Shown here piece by piece: positions 1 to 6,168 of a stretch of 9,318 nt of DNA. The stretch comes from Clostridia bacterium (GTDB lineage: Bacteria; Bacillota_E; SLMV01; PUMD01): positions 1 to 9,318 of the forward strand of contig SKXF01000319.1 in assembly GCA_007128555.1 (NCBI GenBank). The letters run 5' to 3'. The stretch's first letter is position 1. Every line of letters begins with the position of its first letter. The notes below the pieces were generated by a model. The model worked only from the letters and a program-made list of their open reading frames with translations. It made no database searches and was not told the origin of the DNA. The translations under genes were made by a program, and so were the position numbers.

Positions 1-2
1 AG

Positions 3-22
3 CCCCAGATAACAATCTGGGG
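3..22 (-). terminator. Riboswitch expression-platform hairpin (terminator stem)
   Basis: A perfect 8-bp inverted repeat, CCCCAGAT / ATCTGGGG with a 4-base loop, lies 15 bases downstream of the FMN aptamer on the minus strand. This is where an intrinsic terminator or ribosome-binding-site sequestering stem belongs in such leaders. The bases after the stem fall off the left edge, so a U tract cannot be checked. A 6-base segment between aptamer and hairpin (27-32 on the plus strand, ACGGTA) can pair with TACCGT inside the aptamer (59-64), giving a candidate alternative fold. That switching role is inference. Confidence 0.6.
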
Positions 23-37
23 TATCACGGTAAACTC

Positions 38-178
38 AATCTTCTCCCGTCCGGACTATACCGTCGGCACTGGAGTTGCACCAGTTCAACTGCAGACGCA
101 GTTCGTGGGCTGGCACGTGCTGTGCTTCACCACCGGTTGGGATTCATCAAGGAACTGACTCACCCGACCCCGAAGATT
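38..178 (-). ncRNA. FMN riboswitch (RFN element)
   Basis: Read on the minus strand, this has the RFN hallmarks in order. A 5' strand with UCUUCGGGG (about 178-166) leads to the ACCGG(U/C)GGU block (about 139-129), then AGCCCACGAA, a GAACUGG...CCAGU arm (about 90-71), and the 3' block CCGACGGUAUAGUCCGGACGG ending in GAGAAGA. The closing P1 helix is a perfect 7-bp AAUCUUC/GAAGAUU pairing. The usual GCGG/CCGC helix appears as GUGG/CCAC, a compensatory change that supports a real folded RNA. Two extra small hairpins seem inserted: one in the P2 loop (UCA/UGA around 145-160) and one in the P3 loop (GCAC/GUGC around 110-125). RFN elements bind flavin mononucleotide and usually turn off riboflavin synthesis or transport genes, so the controlled gene should start just left of the window. 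It cannot be identified here. Confidence 0.93.
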
Positions 179-204
179 GCTAACTGTATTAGTAATGTAT
201 CACT

Positions 205-233
205 ATTATAAACTTAGAGCCCCTCATATGCAA
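205..233 (-). promoter_or_regulatory. Promoter for the FMN riboswitch leader
   Basis: On the minus strand a perfect TATAAT -10 hexamer (205-210) lies 17 bases after TTGCAT (228-233), a partial match to TTGACA. Transcription would start near 198, about 20 bases upstream of the aptamer P1 helix, which is the expected geometry. The -35 match is weak, so the assignment rests mainly on the -10 box and its position. Confidence 0.6.
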
Positions 234-301
234 TATTGACATGGTACATGTTGAACGAACCCGGACCTGTTCCCAGACGTCAGGACAAGGAGGGTCCAAC
301 A

Positions 302-841
302 ATGCTGATGCTGATCGGTTGGGCAGGACTCATCACCGCAGCGATTGCCCTGGCGATGGCCGGATCGCTGCGGAGTATACCCCATCATCCGGCCCCCCTC
401 ATCTTGCTTGCCGTATCTATCCTGTGCCTGGTGTTTGCAGCTGGCGATACGGAAGAGCCCTTGGTCGTACAGATGTCGGTGGCCGAGATGAGGGAGGGCG
501 CCCTGGAGATATCCTACCTGGATCTCGCCCAGGACATTGACAGGTACCGGGGTGCACCCCTGGTGGGGCAGGCAGAGGCCGCAGAGAGGGTATCCGAGAA
601 CAGCTTTCTCGTGAACCTGACCCGGGAAAACGGTACCTGGACCGACGTCGCCCACCTCGTCTTGAGGGGCGACGTGAAGGAGGCGCCGTTGTCCGAGGGT
701 GATGTGATCCACTTTGTTGGGGTGATCTGGGGCGAACACACCTATCGTGTCGTACGGAGGACCCACAACTATCCCTACGGGCTGTACCTGACCGTGCCAG
801 AAATACATGCTTACGAGATCACCCCGGAGGGCGACGGTTGA
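302..841 (+). CDS. Small membrane-anchored protein of unknown function, possible OB-fold-like domain
   Basis: This 179-residue protein is not recognised. The ATG at 302 is chosen because AAGGAGGG (287-294) sits 7 bases upstream; an in-frame ATG at 236 would place that Shine-Dalgarno inside the gene. Two hydrophobic segments, residues 3-22 and 31-47, are joined by a short Arg/His/Pro linker and look like a two-helix membrane anchor. Residues 50-179 are soluble, rich in beta-prone stretches, and include a pattern (RYRG.PLVG, then EGDVIHFVGVIWG at about 132-144) reminiscent of small OB-fold domains of the tRNA_anti-like type. That is a visual impression only. The gene converges on the racemase-like gene and is divergent from the riboswitch leader, so no functional link is evident. 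No clear plus-strand promoter was found: a TTGACA occurs at 236-241 without a convincing -10. Confidence 0.75.
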   Translation: MLMLIGWAGLITAAIALAMAGSLRSIPHHPAPLILLAVSILCLVFAAGDTEEPLVVQMSVAEMREGALEISYLDLAQDIDRYRGAPLVGQAEAAERVSENSFLVNLTRENGTWTDVAHLVLRGDVKEAPLSEGDVIHFVGVIWGEHTYRVVRRTHNYPYGLYLTVPEIHAYEITPEGDG

Positions 842-845
842 GTCG

Positions 846-925
846 GCGCGGCGCAGGATGGCCCTGGGCCGCGCTCCCGAGATCCAGAAAGCGAGATGTG
901 GATGAGCAGAGTGCGCGGCGCACTC
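846..925. terminator. Two GC-rich hairpins between convergent genes
   Basis: The 95-base gap between the convergent genes holds two inverted repeats: GCGCGGC/GCCGCGC (846-852 and 868-874) and GAGTGCG/CGCACTC (909-915 and 919-925). Their position after both stop codons suggests bidirectional transcription barriers. Neither is followed by a T tract on either strand, so a classic intrinsic terminator is not shown. Confidence 0.4.
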
Positions 926-936
926 CCCAACAGGTG

Positions 937-2082
937 CTACTTGGGATTCAGTATGGACAGCTCTTCTCGGCACCGTCCCTCTGAGTAATAGAGGCGGGGT
1001 ACCCGTAGGGAGATCTTCCCCAGCAGCTGCCCCGTACTCATGCCTGCGCCTTTGCCCAGCTCAATGGCTGTTATGGCCGCATCTCCCTGGCTGCCGATCA
1101 GGACAACCTCGTCTCCCACCTGTACATTGGACACCCTCGATATGTCCAGCATGGCGAAATCGGTGCAGGTGCCAACCAGGGGGCAGGGCTGCCCCTTCAC
1201 CAGCAGATCCGTCGAGCCGACGTGGTAGCTGGCCAGTCCATCCGTCCAGCCCAGGGGTAGAACGGCCACATCCGTGGGTTCGGTGACGGGGTGTTGCCCG
1301 TTGTAGCCGATCCACCAGCCGGCCGGCAGGGTCTTCACCTGGGCGACCCTTGTTGAATATGAGAGGACCGGGCGCAGGTCCAGGGGAGCCGATGCAATGT
1401 GGTTGATCCCGTACAGGAGGCCGCCGATGCGCACCATCTCCAGGTGCATGCTCTTAAACCTGGCGGCCGCCTGGGAAGCGGCCAGGTGTCTCTGCAGCCG
1501 ATCAAAGGTTTCAAAGGGCGCACAGAAGTCCATGAACTTCTGATATTCTGACGTGTTGAGCTCCTCGTCGCCGCTGGGGTGACTCAGGTGAGAGCTGATG
1601 CCGACCAATTCGATGTGCGGGTCGAGAGCTCTTGCCGTGACCGCCGCTTCCTCACCCTCCTCGGGCATCAAGCCCATTCGTCCCAGGCCCACATCCGACT
1701 TGATGTGGTAGGGAAGGCGTTCGCCGAGCTGCTGTGCCAGCTGCGCCCACGCCTTGGCGCGCTCCATGTCGGCAAGGACAGGGGTGAGGGCAAAGTCAGC
1801 CATGGCGCGAAATTGGTTCGGCAGGGTGGCGCCCATGACCAGGATGTCACCCGGGATGCCATTTCTGCGCAGCTGGATCCCCTCGTCAACGAAGGCAACG
1901 GCGAAGGTCCTGCATCCCTGTTCCTGCAGGGCCCGGGCGACGGGCACGGCTCCGTGTCCGTAGGCTTCGCTTTTCACCACGGCAGCTACCTCAGCGGGGG
2001 CTACGTGGTTCCGGGTTGCCTGGTAGTTGTGCAGAAGGTTGTCCAGGTCTATCTCGATTCGGTTGACCAGTTCTTCTCGCAT
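937..2082 (-). CDS. Alanine-racemase-family PLP amino-acid racemase
   Basis: This 381-residue protein has normal alanine-racemase length and both domains: an N-terminal PLP TIM barrel and a C-terminal beta domain. The PLP-lysine motif AVVKSEAYGHG is at residues 34-44 with Lys37. HIKSDVGLGRMG (126-137) keeps the structural Lys128 and Arg135. MVRIGGLLYG carries Arg218, which in the family contacts the PLP ring nitrogen. The second catalytic base is probably Tyr260 in WIGYN. Several signatures differ from ordinary Alr: GYADG is GWTDG (278-282), and the CMDQ active-site loop is CTDF (306-309), replacing the methionine near the substrate side chain. I infer racemisation of an amino acid that need not be alanine. 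The ATG at 2082 is preceded closely by an in-frame stop (2086-2088) and by GGAAG. The gene lies 157 bases downstream of the AllE homologue on the same strand, so co-transcription is likely. A housekeeping Alr remains possible. Confidence 0.85.
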   Translation of the reverse strand: MREELVNRIEIDLDNLLHNYQATRNHVAPAEVAAVVKSEAYGHGAVPVARALQEQGCRTFAVAFVDEGIQLRRNGIPGDILVMGATLPNQFRAMADFALTPVLADMERAKAWAQLAQQLGERLPYHIKSDVGLGRMGLMPEEGEEAAVTARALDPHIELVGISSHLSHPSGDEELNTSEYQKFMDFCAPFETFDRLQRHLAASQAAARFKSMHLEMVRIGGLLYGINHIASAPLDLRPVLSYSTRVAQVKTLPAGWWIGYNGQHPVTEPTDVAVLPLGWTDGLASYHVGSTDLLVKGQPCPLVGTCTDFAMLDISRVSNVQVGDEVVLIGSQGDAAITAIELGKGAGMSTGQLLGKISLRVPRLYYSEGRCREELSILNPK

Positions 2083-2185
2083 CCATCATCACTTCCGTTT
2101 CTCAAAGGGCTTTGCATCCGTTTCAAAAAGAGGCTTTGGTGTTTCATCCGAGGGCAGGTGACATACTGCCGTCGTCTTGATGCTT

Positions 2186-2224
2186 GGCAGTTCCCCGGTC
2201 CCGTGGATCCCGGGACGTACTGCC
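2186..2224 (-). promoter_or_regulatory. Long two-part hairpin between allE-like and racemase-like genes
   Basis: GGCAGT (2186-2191) pairs with ACTGCC (2219-2224), and inside it GTCCCG (2198-2203) pairs with CGGGAC (2211-2216). Together these make a 12-bp stem with an internal loop. It lies in the transcribed gap of the presumed minus-strand operon, 16 bases past the allE-like stop codon. No T tract follows on the minus strand, so it is more likely an RNA stability, processing or attenuation element than a terminator. A 10-base direct repeat, TACTGCCGTC (2164-2173 and 2218-2227), overlaps it. Confidence 0.35.
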
Positions 2225-2239
2225 GTCACCTCGGTCAGT

Positions 2240-3004
2240 TCACAGCTCAACATCCCGGTTGCAGTCCTTAGAGTAGACGTATGACAGGTCTTGTCTGCCC
2301 GTGGCGTAGACTGCCTGCGGGACATAGGGGCCAAACCAGATGTAGTCGTCTTTTCGCACCGGGACCCACTCGTCGTCAATCAAGTAGACACCCTGGCCGG
2401 AAAGGATGTAGGCTCCATGTTCCTGGATGTGGGTCTCCACAAAGGGGTGAGATCCTCCCGGTTGGAACGTCAGAATGTGCATATTGAAATCAAAGCCCAG
2501 GTCCGAGGGCAGCAGGTCTTTGACCGATACGTTTTCCATGGCATCGTAGGCTTGTGCAGCGATGTTGTCTGCGTTGCCGACAATGACCCGCGGACTGTGC
2601 CCCGGCAGGGGGCGGTATCGCTGTTTGTATAGCAGTACCCTCATAGGCGCCCGCGCATTATTTTCCAAGTGCATTGTTGCTGATGGAGGTGCATAGGCGA
2701 AGCCGTGGGTGTGAATCGGCTCCTGCCGATCCCCTATGCGAACCTGTCCCTCCCCGCCAAGGCAGTAGACAAAGGTGGCGATGCCGCACCCGCCAAATCC
2801 TCCCTCATCCGTGCCGCCTTGAGGGTGGACGTCAACCATGTACTGGGCGAAGTTGGCCCCGAGGGAAGGTGAGGCCAGGATGCTGATATCGCACCCGGCG
2901 AAGCCCGGAATCACGTTCTTCACCAGGCCTCCTGGGGGTATGAGTGCAAATTGGCCGTGACGTACGATTGCTCTTGTCGATAGTAGGTCCTTCGGATACG
3001 GCAT
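2240..3004 (-). CDS. allE: (S)-ureidoglycine aminohydrolase (AllE/YlbA type bicupin)
   Basis: This 254-residue protein matches E. coli AllE closely by eye over its full length. Shared blocks include RAIVRHGQFAL (11-21), GLVKNVIPGF (26-35), GFGGCGIATF (69-78), FNMHILTF (173-180), QEHGAYILSGQGVY (194-207) and the C-terminal YSKDCNRDV. The fold is a double cupin. The Mn-binding set known from the plant and E. coli enzymes is intact in the second cupin: Glu190 and His192 (VETH), His196 (QEHG) and Gln230 (VPQAVY). The family releases ammonia from (S)-ureidoglycine to give (S)-ureidoglycolate in allantoin breakdown. ATG at 3004 is preferred because GGAG (3011-3014) lies 6 bases upstream; a TTG at 3016 overlaps that signal. 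It leads the presumed operon with the racemase-like gene. No other allantoin gene is in view, so a related ureido amino acid is also possible as substrate. Confidence 0.92.
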   Translation of the reverse strand: MPYPKDLLSTRAIVRHGQFALIPPGGLVKNVIPGFAGCDISILASPSLGANFAQYMVDVHPQGGTDEGGFGGCGIATFVYCLGGEGQVRIGDRQEPIHTHGFAYAPPSATMHLENNARAPMRVLLYKQRYRPLPGHSPRVIVGNADNIAAQAYDAMENVSVKDLLPSDLGFDFNMHILTFQPGGSHPFVETHIQEHGAYILSGQGVYLIDDEWVPVRKDDYIWFGPYVPQAVYATGRQDLSYVYSKDCNRDVEL

Positions 3005-3044
3005 ATTCAGCTCCAATCACCAGGCGATATGGAACTCTTTCTTT

Positions 3045-3075
3045 TTCGTACGCTCGATACCTTGTTCGTACGAAC
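3045..3075. promoter_or_regulatory. Paired palindromic operator candidate upstream of the allE-like gene
   Basis: GTTCGTACGAAC (3064-3075) is a perfect 12-bp palindrome. A second copy of its core, TTCGTACG (3045-3052), has its CGTACG centre exactly 20 bp away, about two helical turns, so both sites face the same side of the DNA. They lie 41-71 bases upstream of the allE-like start, where an operator for a dimeric regulator would be expected. A further CGTACG is inside the gene start (2961-2966). No regulator is encoded in the window, and no clear -10/-35 pair was found here. Confidence 0.45.
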
Positions 3076-3097
3076 ATTTCTGAAACGACCACCGCCT

Positions 3098-3131
3098 GGG
3101 AGGGCCCGGTCAGGGGGTCTGGGGGTCAGGG
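3098..3131 (+). other. G-rich tract, possible G-quadruplex
   Basis: Five runs of three or more G occur in 34 bases: 3098-3100, 3102-3104, 3113-3117, 3121-3125 and 3129-3131. GGGGGTC is directly repeated (3113-3119, 3121-3127), and the inverse GGACCCC follows at 3133-3139. It could fold as a G-quadruplex on the plus strand or as a simple hairpin. It lies about 95-125 bases upstream of the allE-like start. Confidence 0.3.
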
Positions 3132-3752
3132 CGGACCCCACTGATCCCTTAGCGCAGGACGGAGGATCTGCCCGAAGGCCGGGTTCGGTCACCCTCTTTG
3201 AACGCAAGCGTCACTTGTTGTATCGAGGCAGGACGTGTGATCCTTTAGGATTCTCGCAGCGTGAGATGTTGCCCTCCGATGAACAGATCTTAGCTTCTTC
3301 TGGCATGCTGGGATCCCTCGTAGCTCCTGGTTGTCTTTCGACAGGACATGACCTTTTCCCGGGAAATAATGCTCGGACCGCCAGAACGCCGCCTTGCCGG
3401 CCGAAATCCCTGACGGATGGTGGCGGACGTATATGCTCGTCCACAGAACACATGTGCGGCGTGCACCTACGCCTGCCCCCTTTGGCCGACCCCAGGATCA
3501 TCATTTTTGGTGACGTGGTACGGCATCCATGGACGTATGTGTCCTGGTGCGAATCTGCGAACCTATGGCGCGTCACTTCAGTTTGCGATTCCAGGAAACC
3601 GTCTCCCTATCACAGCTCTGCCAGCTGCGTTCTCTCAGAAATGCACAGGGTTTTCAAGTTCTCCGTAGAAGCCTTGATGAGACTGGAGATGCTGCGTGCT
3701 CAGCTGGGCATCCCGGTCTATTGCATCACTCACTGAGAGCGAGGTGAAGGAG

Positions 3753-4898
3753 TTGGCAGACCTCACCGTAGATTATGCCGGCTTGAAACTGAAACACCCG
3801 GTAATGGCAGCGGCAGCTGGTATCACGGCCACCGTCGATCGCATGCGCCGTGCTGAAGACGCCGGAGCCTCTGCGATCTCTGTCAAGTCCCTCTTTGAGA
3901 ACCCGATTGTGCGACGGGGTGATCCTACTCCCCACATGCGGATTGTTCCCCATGGTCGTGGTCCCGGAGCCTTCACGCTTTACTCCTATGAACAGGGAGC
4001 CCACATGGATGAATGCGAATATGCCGAGCTCATTCACCGGGCAAAGGCAGTTCTTGACATCCCCGTTATCGCCAACATCGATTGTGCCAGCGCTGAGGCC
4101 TGGGCCAGGTACGCTGCCCTTGTAGAACAGGCGGGAGCTGATGCCATAGAGGTCAAGTCCTGCCCTCATGGGGAGCACATGATGAGTGGAGACGAACTCG
4201 CGGCGGCTGTGCGTCTGGTCAGGGATCTCGTGACGATTCCCGTCATTGCCAAGATGCCTTCCCAGTTGACGAACCCATATCGGACGGCCCTGGATATCGA
4301 GGCGAACGGGGCCGATGCCCTGGTCATGTTCAATCGTCTGGTCGGCCTGGACATCGACACCGAGGCATGTCGGCCGATCATGCACGGCAGTTTCGCAGGC
4401 CACGGGGGACCTTACGCGATCTACTATCGCCTGCGTTGGATCGCCCAGGTGGCCCGGGAGTGCACGATACCGATATGCGGCACGGGCGGAGTGTCATCAG
4501 GCGAAGATGTTGCCAAGTACGTCCTGGCTGGAGCAACGTGCGTACAGCTCGCGACGGCGGCCATCGTGGAAGGCTACGGGGCCTTCGGTCGGATTCTCGA
4601 TGAGCTGCAGCAATGGATGGACCGGGGGAGTCACGAGAACCTGGACGACGTGCGAGGCCTGGCAGCGTCCCGTGTTCTCACGATCGACGAGGTGAACAGG
4701 GTGCAGACGGCCAGGGCGAGGATCGACACGGAAAGGTGCACGGATTGCGGGTTGTGTCATCGAGTGTGCATCTATGATTCCATAAGGTCAGGGACCGCTG
4801 TTGGCGTGAGCGGTTATTGCGCTACAGAATCATGTAAGGGCTGTGGATTGTGCGAACAGCTTTGCCCGGTGAATGCGATTCGCATGGAGCCGGTGTGA
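3753..4898 (+). CDS. PreA-like dihydropyrimidine/dihydroorotate dehydrogenase-family flavoprotein with 2[4Fe-4S] domain
   Basis: This 381-residue protein begins ADLTVDYAGLKLKHPVM, typical of the FMN TIM-barrel of PreA and dihydroorotate dehydrogenase. Later marks are the catalytic-cysteine loop SCPHG (Cys137), Lys167 in VIAKMPS, and the FMN-phosphate motif GTGGVSSGEDVAKYVLAGA (243-261). It ends in a ferredoxin domain with two cluster motifs, Cys329/332/335/339 and Cys361/364/367/371. PreA is the substrate subunit of bacterial NAD-dependent dihydropyrimidine dehydrogenase; its FAD/NAD partner PreT is not in the window. Residues that hold pyrimidines in that family look changed: the NxSCPH asparagine is replaced (VKSCPH), and the NT pair is NR (194-195). 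A non-pyrimidine substrate is therefore likely. The TTG start at 3753 gives the usual family N-terminus and has GAGGTG 6 bases upstream; GTG at 3744 is the alternative. It is probably co-transcribed with the DapA-family gene 79 bases downstream. Confidence 0.85.
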   Translation: MADLTVDYAGLKLKHPVMAAAAGITATVDRMRRAEDAGASAISVKSLFENPIVRRGDPTPHMRIVPHGRGPGAFTLYSYEQGAHMDECEYAELIHRAKAVLDIPVIANIDCASAEAWARYAALVEQAGADAIEVKSCPHGEHMMSGDELAAAVRLVRDLVTIPVIAKMPSQLTNPYRTALDIEANGADALVMFNRLVGLDIDTEACRPIMHGSFAGHGGPYAIYYRLRWIAQVARECTIPICGTGGVSSGEDVAKYVLAGATCVQLATAAIVEGYGAFGRILDELQQWMDRGSHENLDDVRGLAASRVLTIDEVNRVQTARARIDTERCTDCGLCHRVCIYDSIRSGTAVGVSGYCATESCKGCGLCEQLCPVNAIRMEPV

Positions 4899-4915
4899 GA
4901 GATGAAGGGGGAGTG

Positions 4916-4944
4916 CGGGTTCCAGGTAGGACCCGTACGGAACC
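4916..4944 (+). promoter_or_regulatory. Mutually exclusive hairpins in the preA-like/dapA-like gap
   Basis: CGGG-T-TCC (4916-4923) can pair with GGACCCG (4929-4935). The overlapping GGTTCC (4918-4923) can instead pair with GGAACC (4939-4944). Both stems use the same left arm, so only one can form at a time. They precede the AGGAGG (4964-4969) of the next gene. A regulatory role is inference; short competing stems also arise by chance. Confidence 0.25.
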
Positions 4945-4977
4945 GGCCAGATCACGAAAGATGAGGAGGCGAGGGAA

Positions 4978-5889
4978 GTGAACCTACACGGAATCATACC
5001 GGCCATCGTACTACCGATGACCGAGGACTACAGGATCGATGAACCTGCTCTCGAGGGTTACGTCGAATGGCTCCTGGGACAGGGCTGTCATGGCCTGGCA
5101 ATCAACGTGGATACCGGCGAGGGACCCCACCTCTGGCCTGAGGAGAAAGTCCGAGTCATACAAATCGTCAAGGGAGTGGTTGGGGATCGCATACCCATCA
5201 TATCCGGGCTGGGTGCTGCCTTCACGGAACAGGCAGTCAGGGCAGCCCAGGAGGCCGAACGGGCTGGATCCGATGGGCTCCTGGTCTTTCCCGTCTCCGC
5301 GTGGAGGGGGCGCCCTCTACCTGCTGACCTGGTCTATGACTATCATAACGCGGTGGTGCAGGCCGTCTCGATCCCGCTGATTGCTTTCCAGCTGCAGGAC
5401 GCCCTGGGTGGCGTTGAATTTGATGCGTCGGTTCTGAAGAGGCTTTTTGAACTGGATGGAGTCATCGCCATCAAAGAGGCCTGTTTCGATGCCAGGAAAT
5501 ACGTGGAGACCGTGAGGTACCTCCGCTCCCTTCCCCGGGACATAACCATACTCACGGGCAATGACAACTTCATCCTCGAGTCTTTTGTGCTCGATGCCGA
5601 CGGCGCTCTGATCGGATTCGGAACACTGGCCACCCAATTGCAGGTCCAAATGTACGACGCCTGGCGCGCAGGTGATCATGATACCGCTTTCAGAATAGGA
5701 AACAGGGTGCAGAAGTTGGCGGATGTCATTTTCGATCAACCGGTGAGAGATTACCGCGTACGTACGAAGGAAGCCCTGGTGATGCAGGGCGTGATCCCCC
5801 GCGCAACCGTGCGGCCACCGCTAAAGGGCATTGATGATGGAGAGCGCGAGAAAATACGGAAGGCTCTCGAGGAAGCTGGCCTGCTCTAG
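4978..5889 (+). CDS. DapA-family (dihydrodipicolinate synthase/N-acetylneuraminate lyase) TIM-barrel lyase
   Basis: This 303-residue class I aldolase-type protein has normal family length. The Schiff-base lysine is Lys166 in VIAIKEACF, and the pyruvate-carboxylate motif GTTGE appears as NVDTGE (43-48), with Asp where true DHDPS has the first Thr. The catalytic Tyr of the family (YNVP in E. coli DapA) is replaced by Phe137 in IAFQLQ, and the RTG motif that binds the semialdehyde in DapA is absent. A housekeeping lysine-biosynthesis role is therefore unlikely. I infer an aldolase, dehydratase or hydrolase acting on a 2-oxo or imino acid in the same pathway as its neighbours. The GTG start at 4978 is supported by AGGAGG (4964-4969) 8 bases upstream. 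It is the second gene of the plus-strand pair. The exact reaction is unknown. Confidence 0.85.
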   Translation: MNLHGIIPAIVLPMTEDYRIDEPALEGYVEWLLGQGCHGLAINVDTGEGPHLWPEEKVRVIQIVKGVVGDRIPIISGLGAAFTEQAVRAAQEAERAGSDGLLVFPVSAWRGRPLPADLVYDYHNAVVQAVSIPLIAFQLQDALGGVEFDASVLKRLFELDGVIAIKEACFDARKYVETVRYLRSLPRDITILTGNDNFILESFVLDADGALIGFGTLATQLQVQMYDAWRAGDHDTAFRIGNRVQKLADVIFDQPVRDYRVRTKEALVMQGVIPRATVRPPLKGIDDGEREKIRKALEEAGLL

Positions 5890-6131
5890 GTCGTGCCTAT
5901 AGGATCATGACCGTTGCCATTGGGATCCCCATGCTCAGATGAACCACAGGCGTCCTGTATCGAAGGTAAGTGGCTTCTGATCCGATCGAGTGACGGGGCC
6001 GATGGCCGATCGATATCATGAGCTTACCGTTCGCCGGCATCCTTGCGGGGTGAGGATGCAATGCTGGCGTAGATCATACGGGCAGGGTCCACTCGTCATC
6101 AATGCCGGTCTCAGAATAGGATGATCGGTCG
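5890..6131. other. Intergenic stretch without a gene
   Basis: No convincing coding sequence is seen. The stretch contains the repeated 8-mer CCGATCGA (5982-5989 and 6006-6013) and a hairpin GCATCC/GGATGC (6037-6042 and 6054-6059). It lies between the convergent DapA-family and SelA-family genes and runs into the hairpin pair at 6132-6168. A 71-codon open frame starting with TTG at 6185 runs into the SelA-family gene and has no family resemblance. Confidence 0.5.
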
Positions 6132-6168
6132 GTGCGCCCCGGGGTGCACCTGGGATCAGGAACCCAGG
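6132..6168. terminator. Back-to-back hairpins in the convergent gap
   Basis: A near-perfect palindrome GTGCGCCCCGGGGTGCAC (6132-6149, one G-T wobble) is followed directly by CCTGGG/CCCAGG (6149-6154 and 6163-6168) with an 8-base loop. Placed between two converging genes, they could end transcription from both sides. The only T run is TTTT at 6183-6186, so the terminator call is tentative. Confidence 0.4.

Larger units (their letters stand above)
3005..3752. other. Divergent intergenic region without a recognisable gene
   Basis: This 748-base gap separates the minus-strand allE-like gene from the plus-strand PreA-like gene. Open frames of up to about 235 codons exist on both strands, but their translations resemble no family I know, lack ribosome-binding sites and overlap each other. 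The identifiable content is the TTCGTACG palindrome pair (3045-3075), the G-rich tract (3098-3131) and a short inverted repeat, ATCC/GGAT, near 3240-3251. No tRNA, IS end or repeat array was seen. It is large for a promoter region alone and may hold a decayed gene or a regulatory RNA. Confidence 0.6.

Noticed and set aside
224..973. 249-codon open frame on the minus strand
   Set aside because: It covers the small membrane-protein gene, whose start has a strong ribosome-binding site; the antisense product looks random.
1579..2271. 230-codon open frame on the plus strand
   Set aside because: It is antisense to the racemase-like gene, which has clear catalytic motifs; the plus reading resembles nothing.
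3177..3195. GGGTTCGGTCACCC resembling a tRNA T-arm
   Set aside because: The loop and stem do not fit TTCRANY with a 5-bp stem, and no acceptor, D or anticodon arms surround it.
3029..3736. 235-codon open frame on the plus strand in the divergent gap
   Set aside because: No ribosome-binding site, it runs through the operator candidate and G-rich tract, and the translation is unlike any known family. Treated as unexplained spacer.
5756..5768. CGTACGTACG inside the DapA-family gene as another operator site
   Set aside because: It is within coding sequence, lacks the TTCGTACGAA flanks and is explained by ordinary codons.
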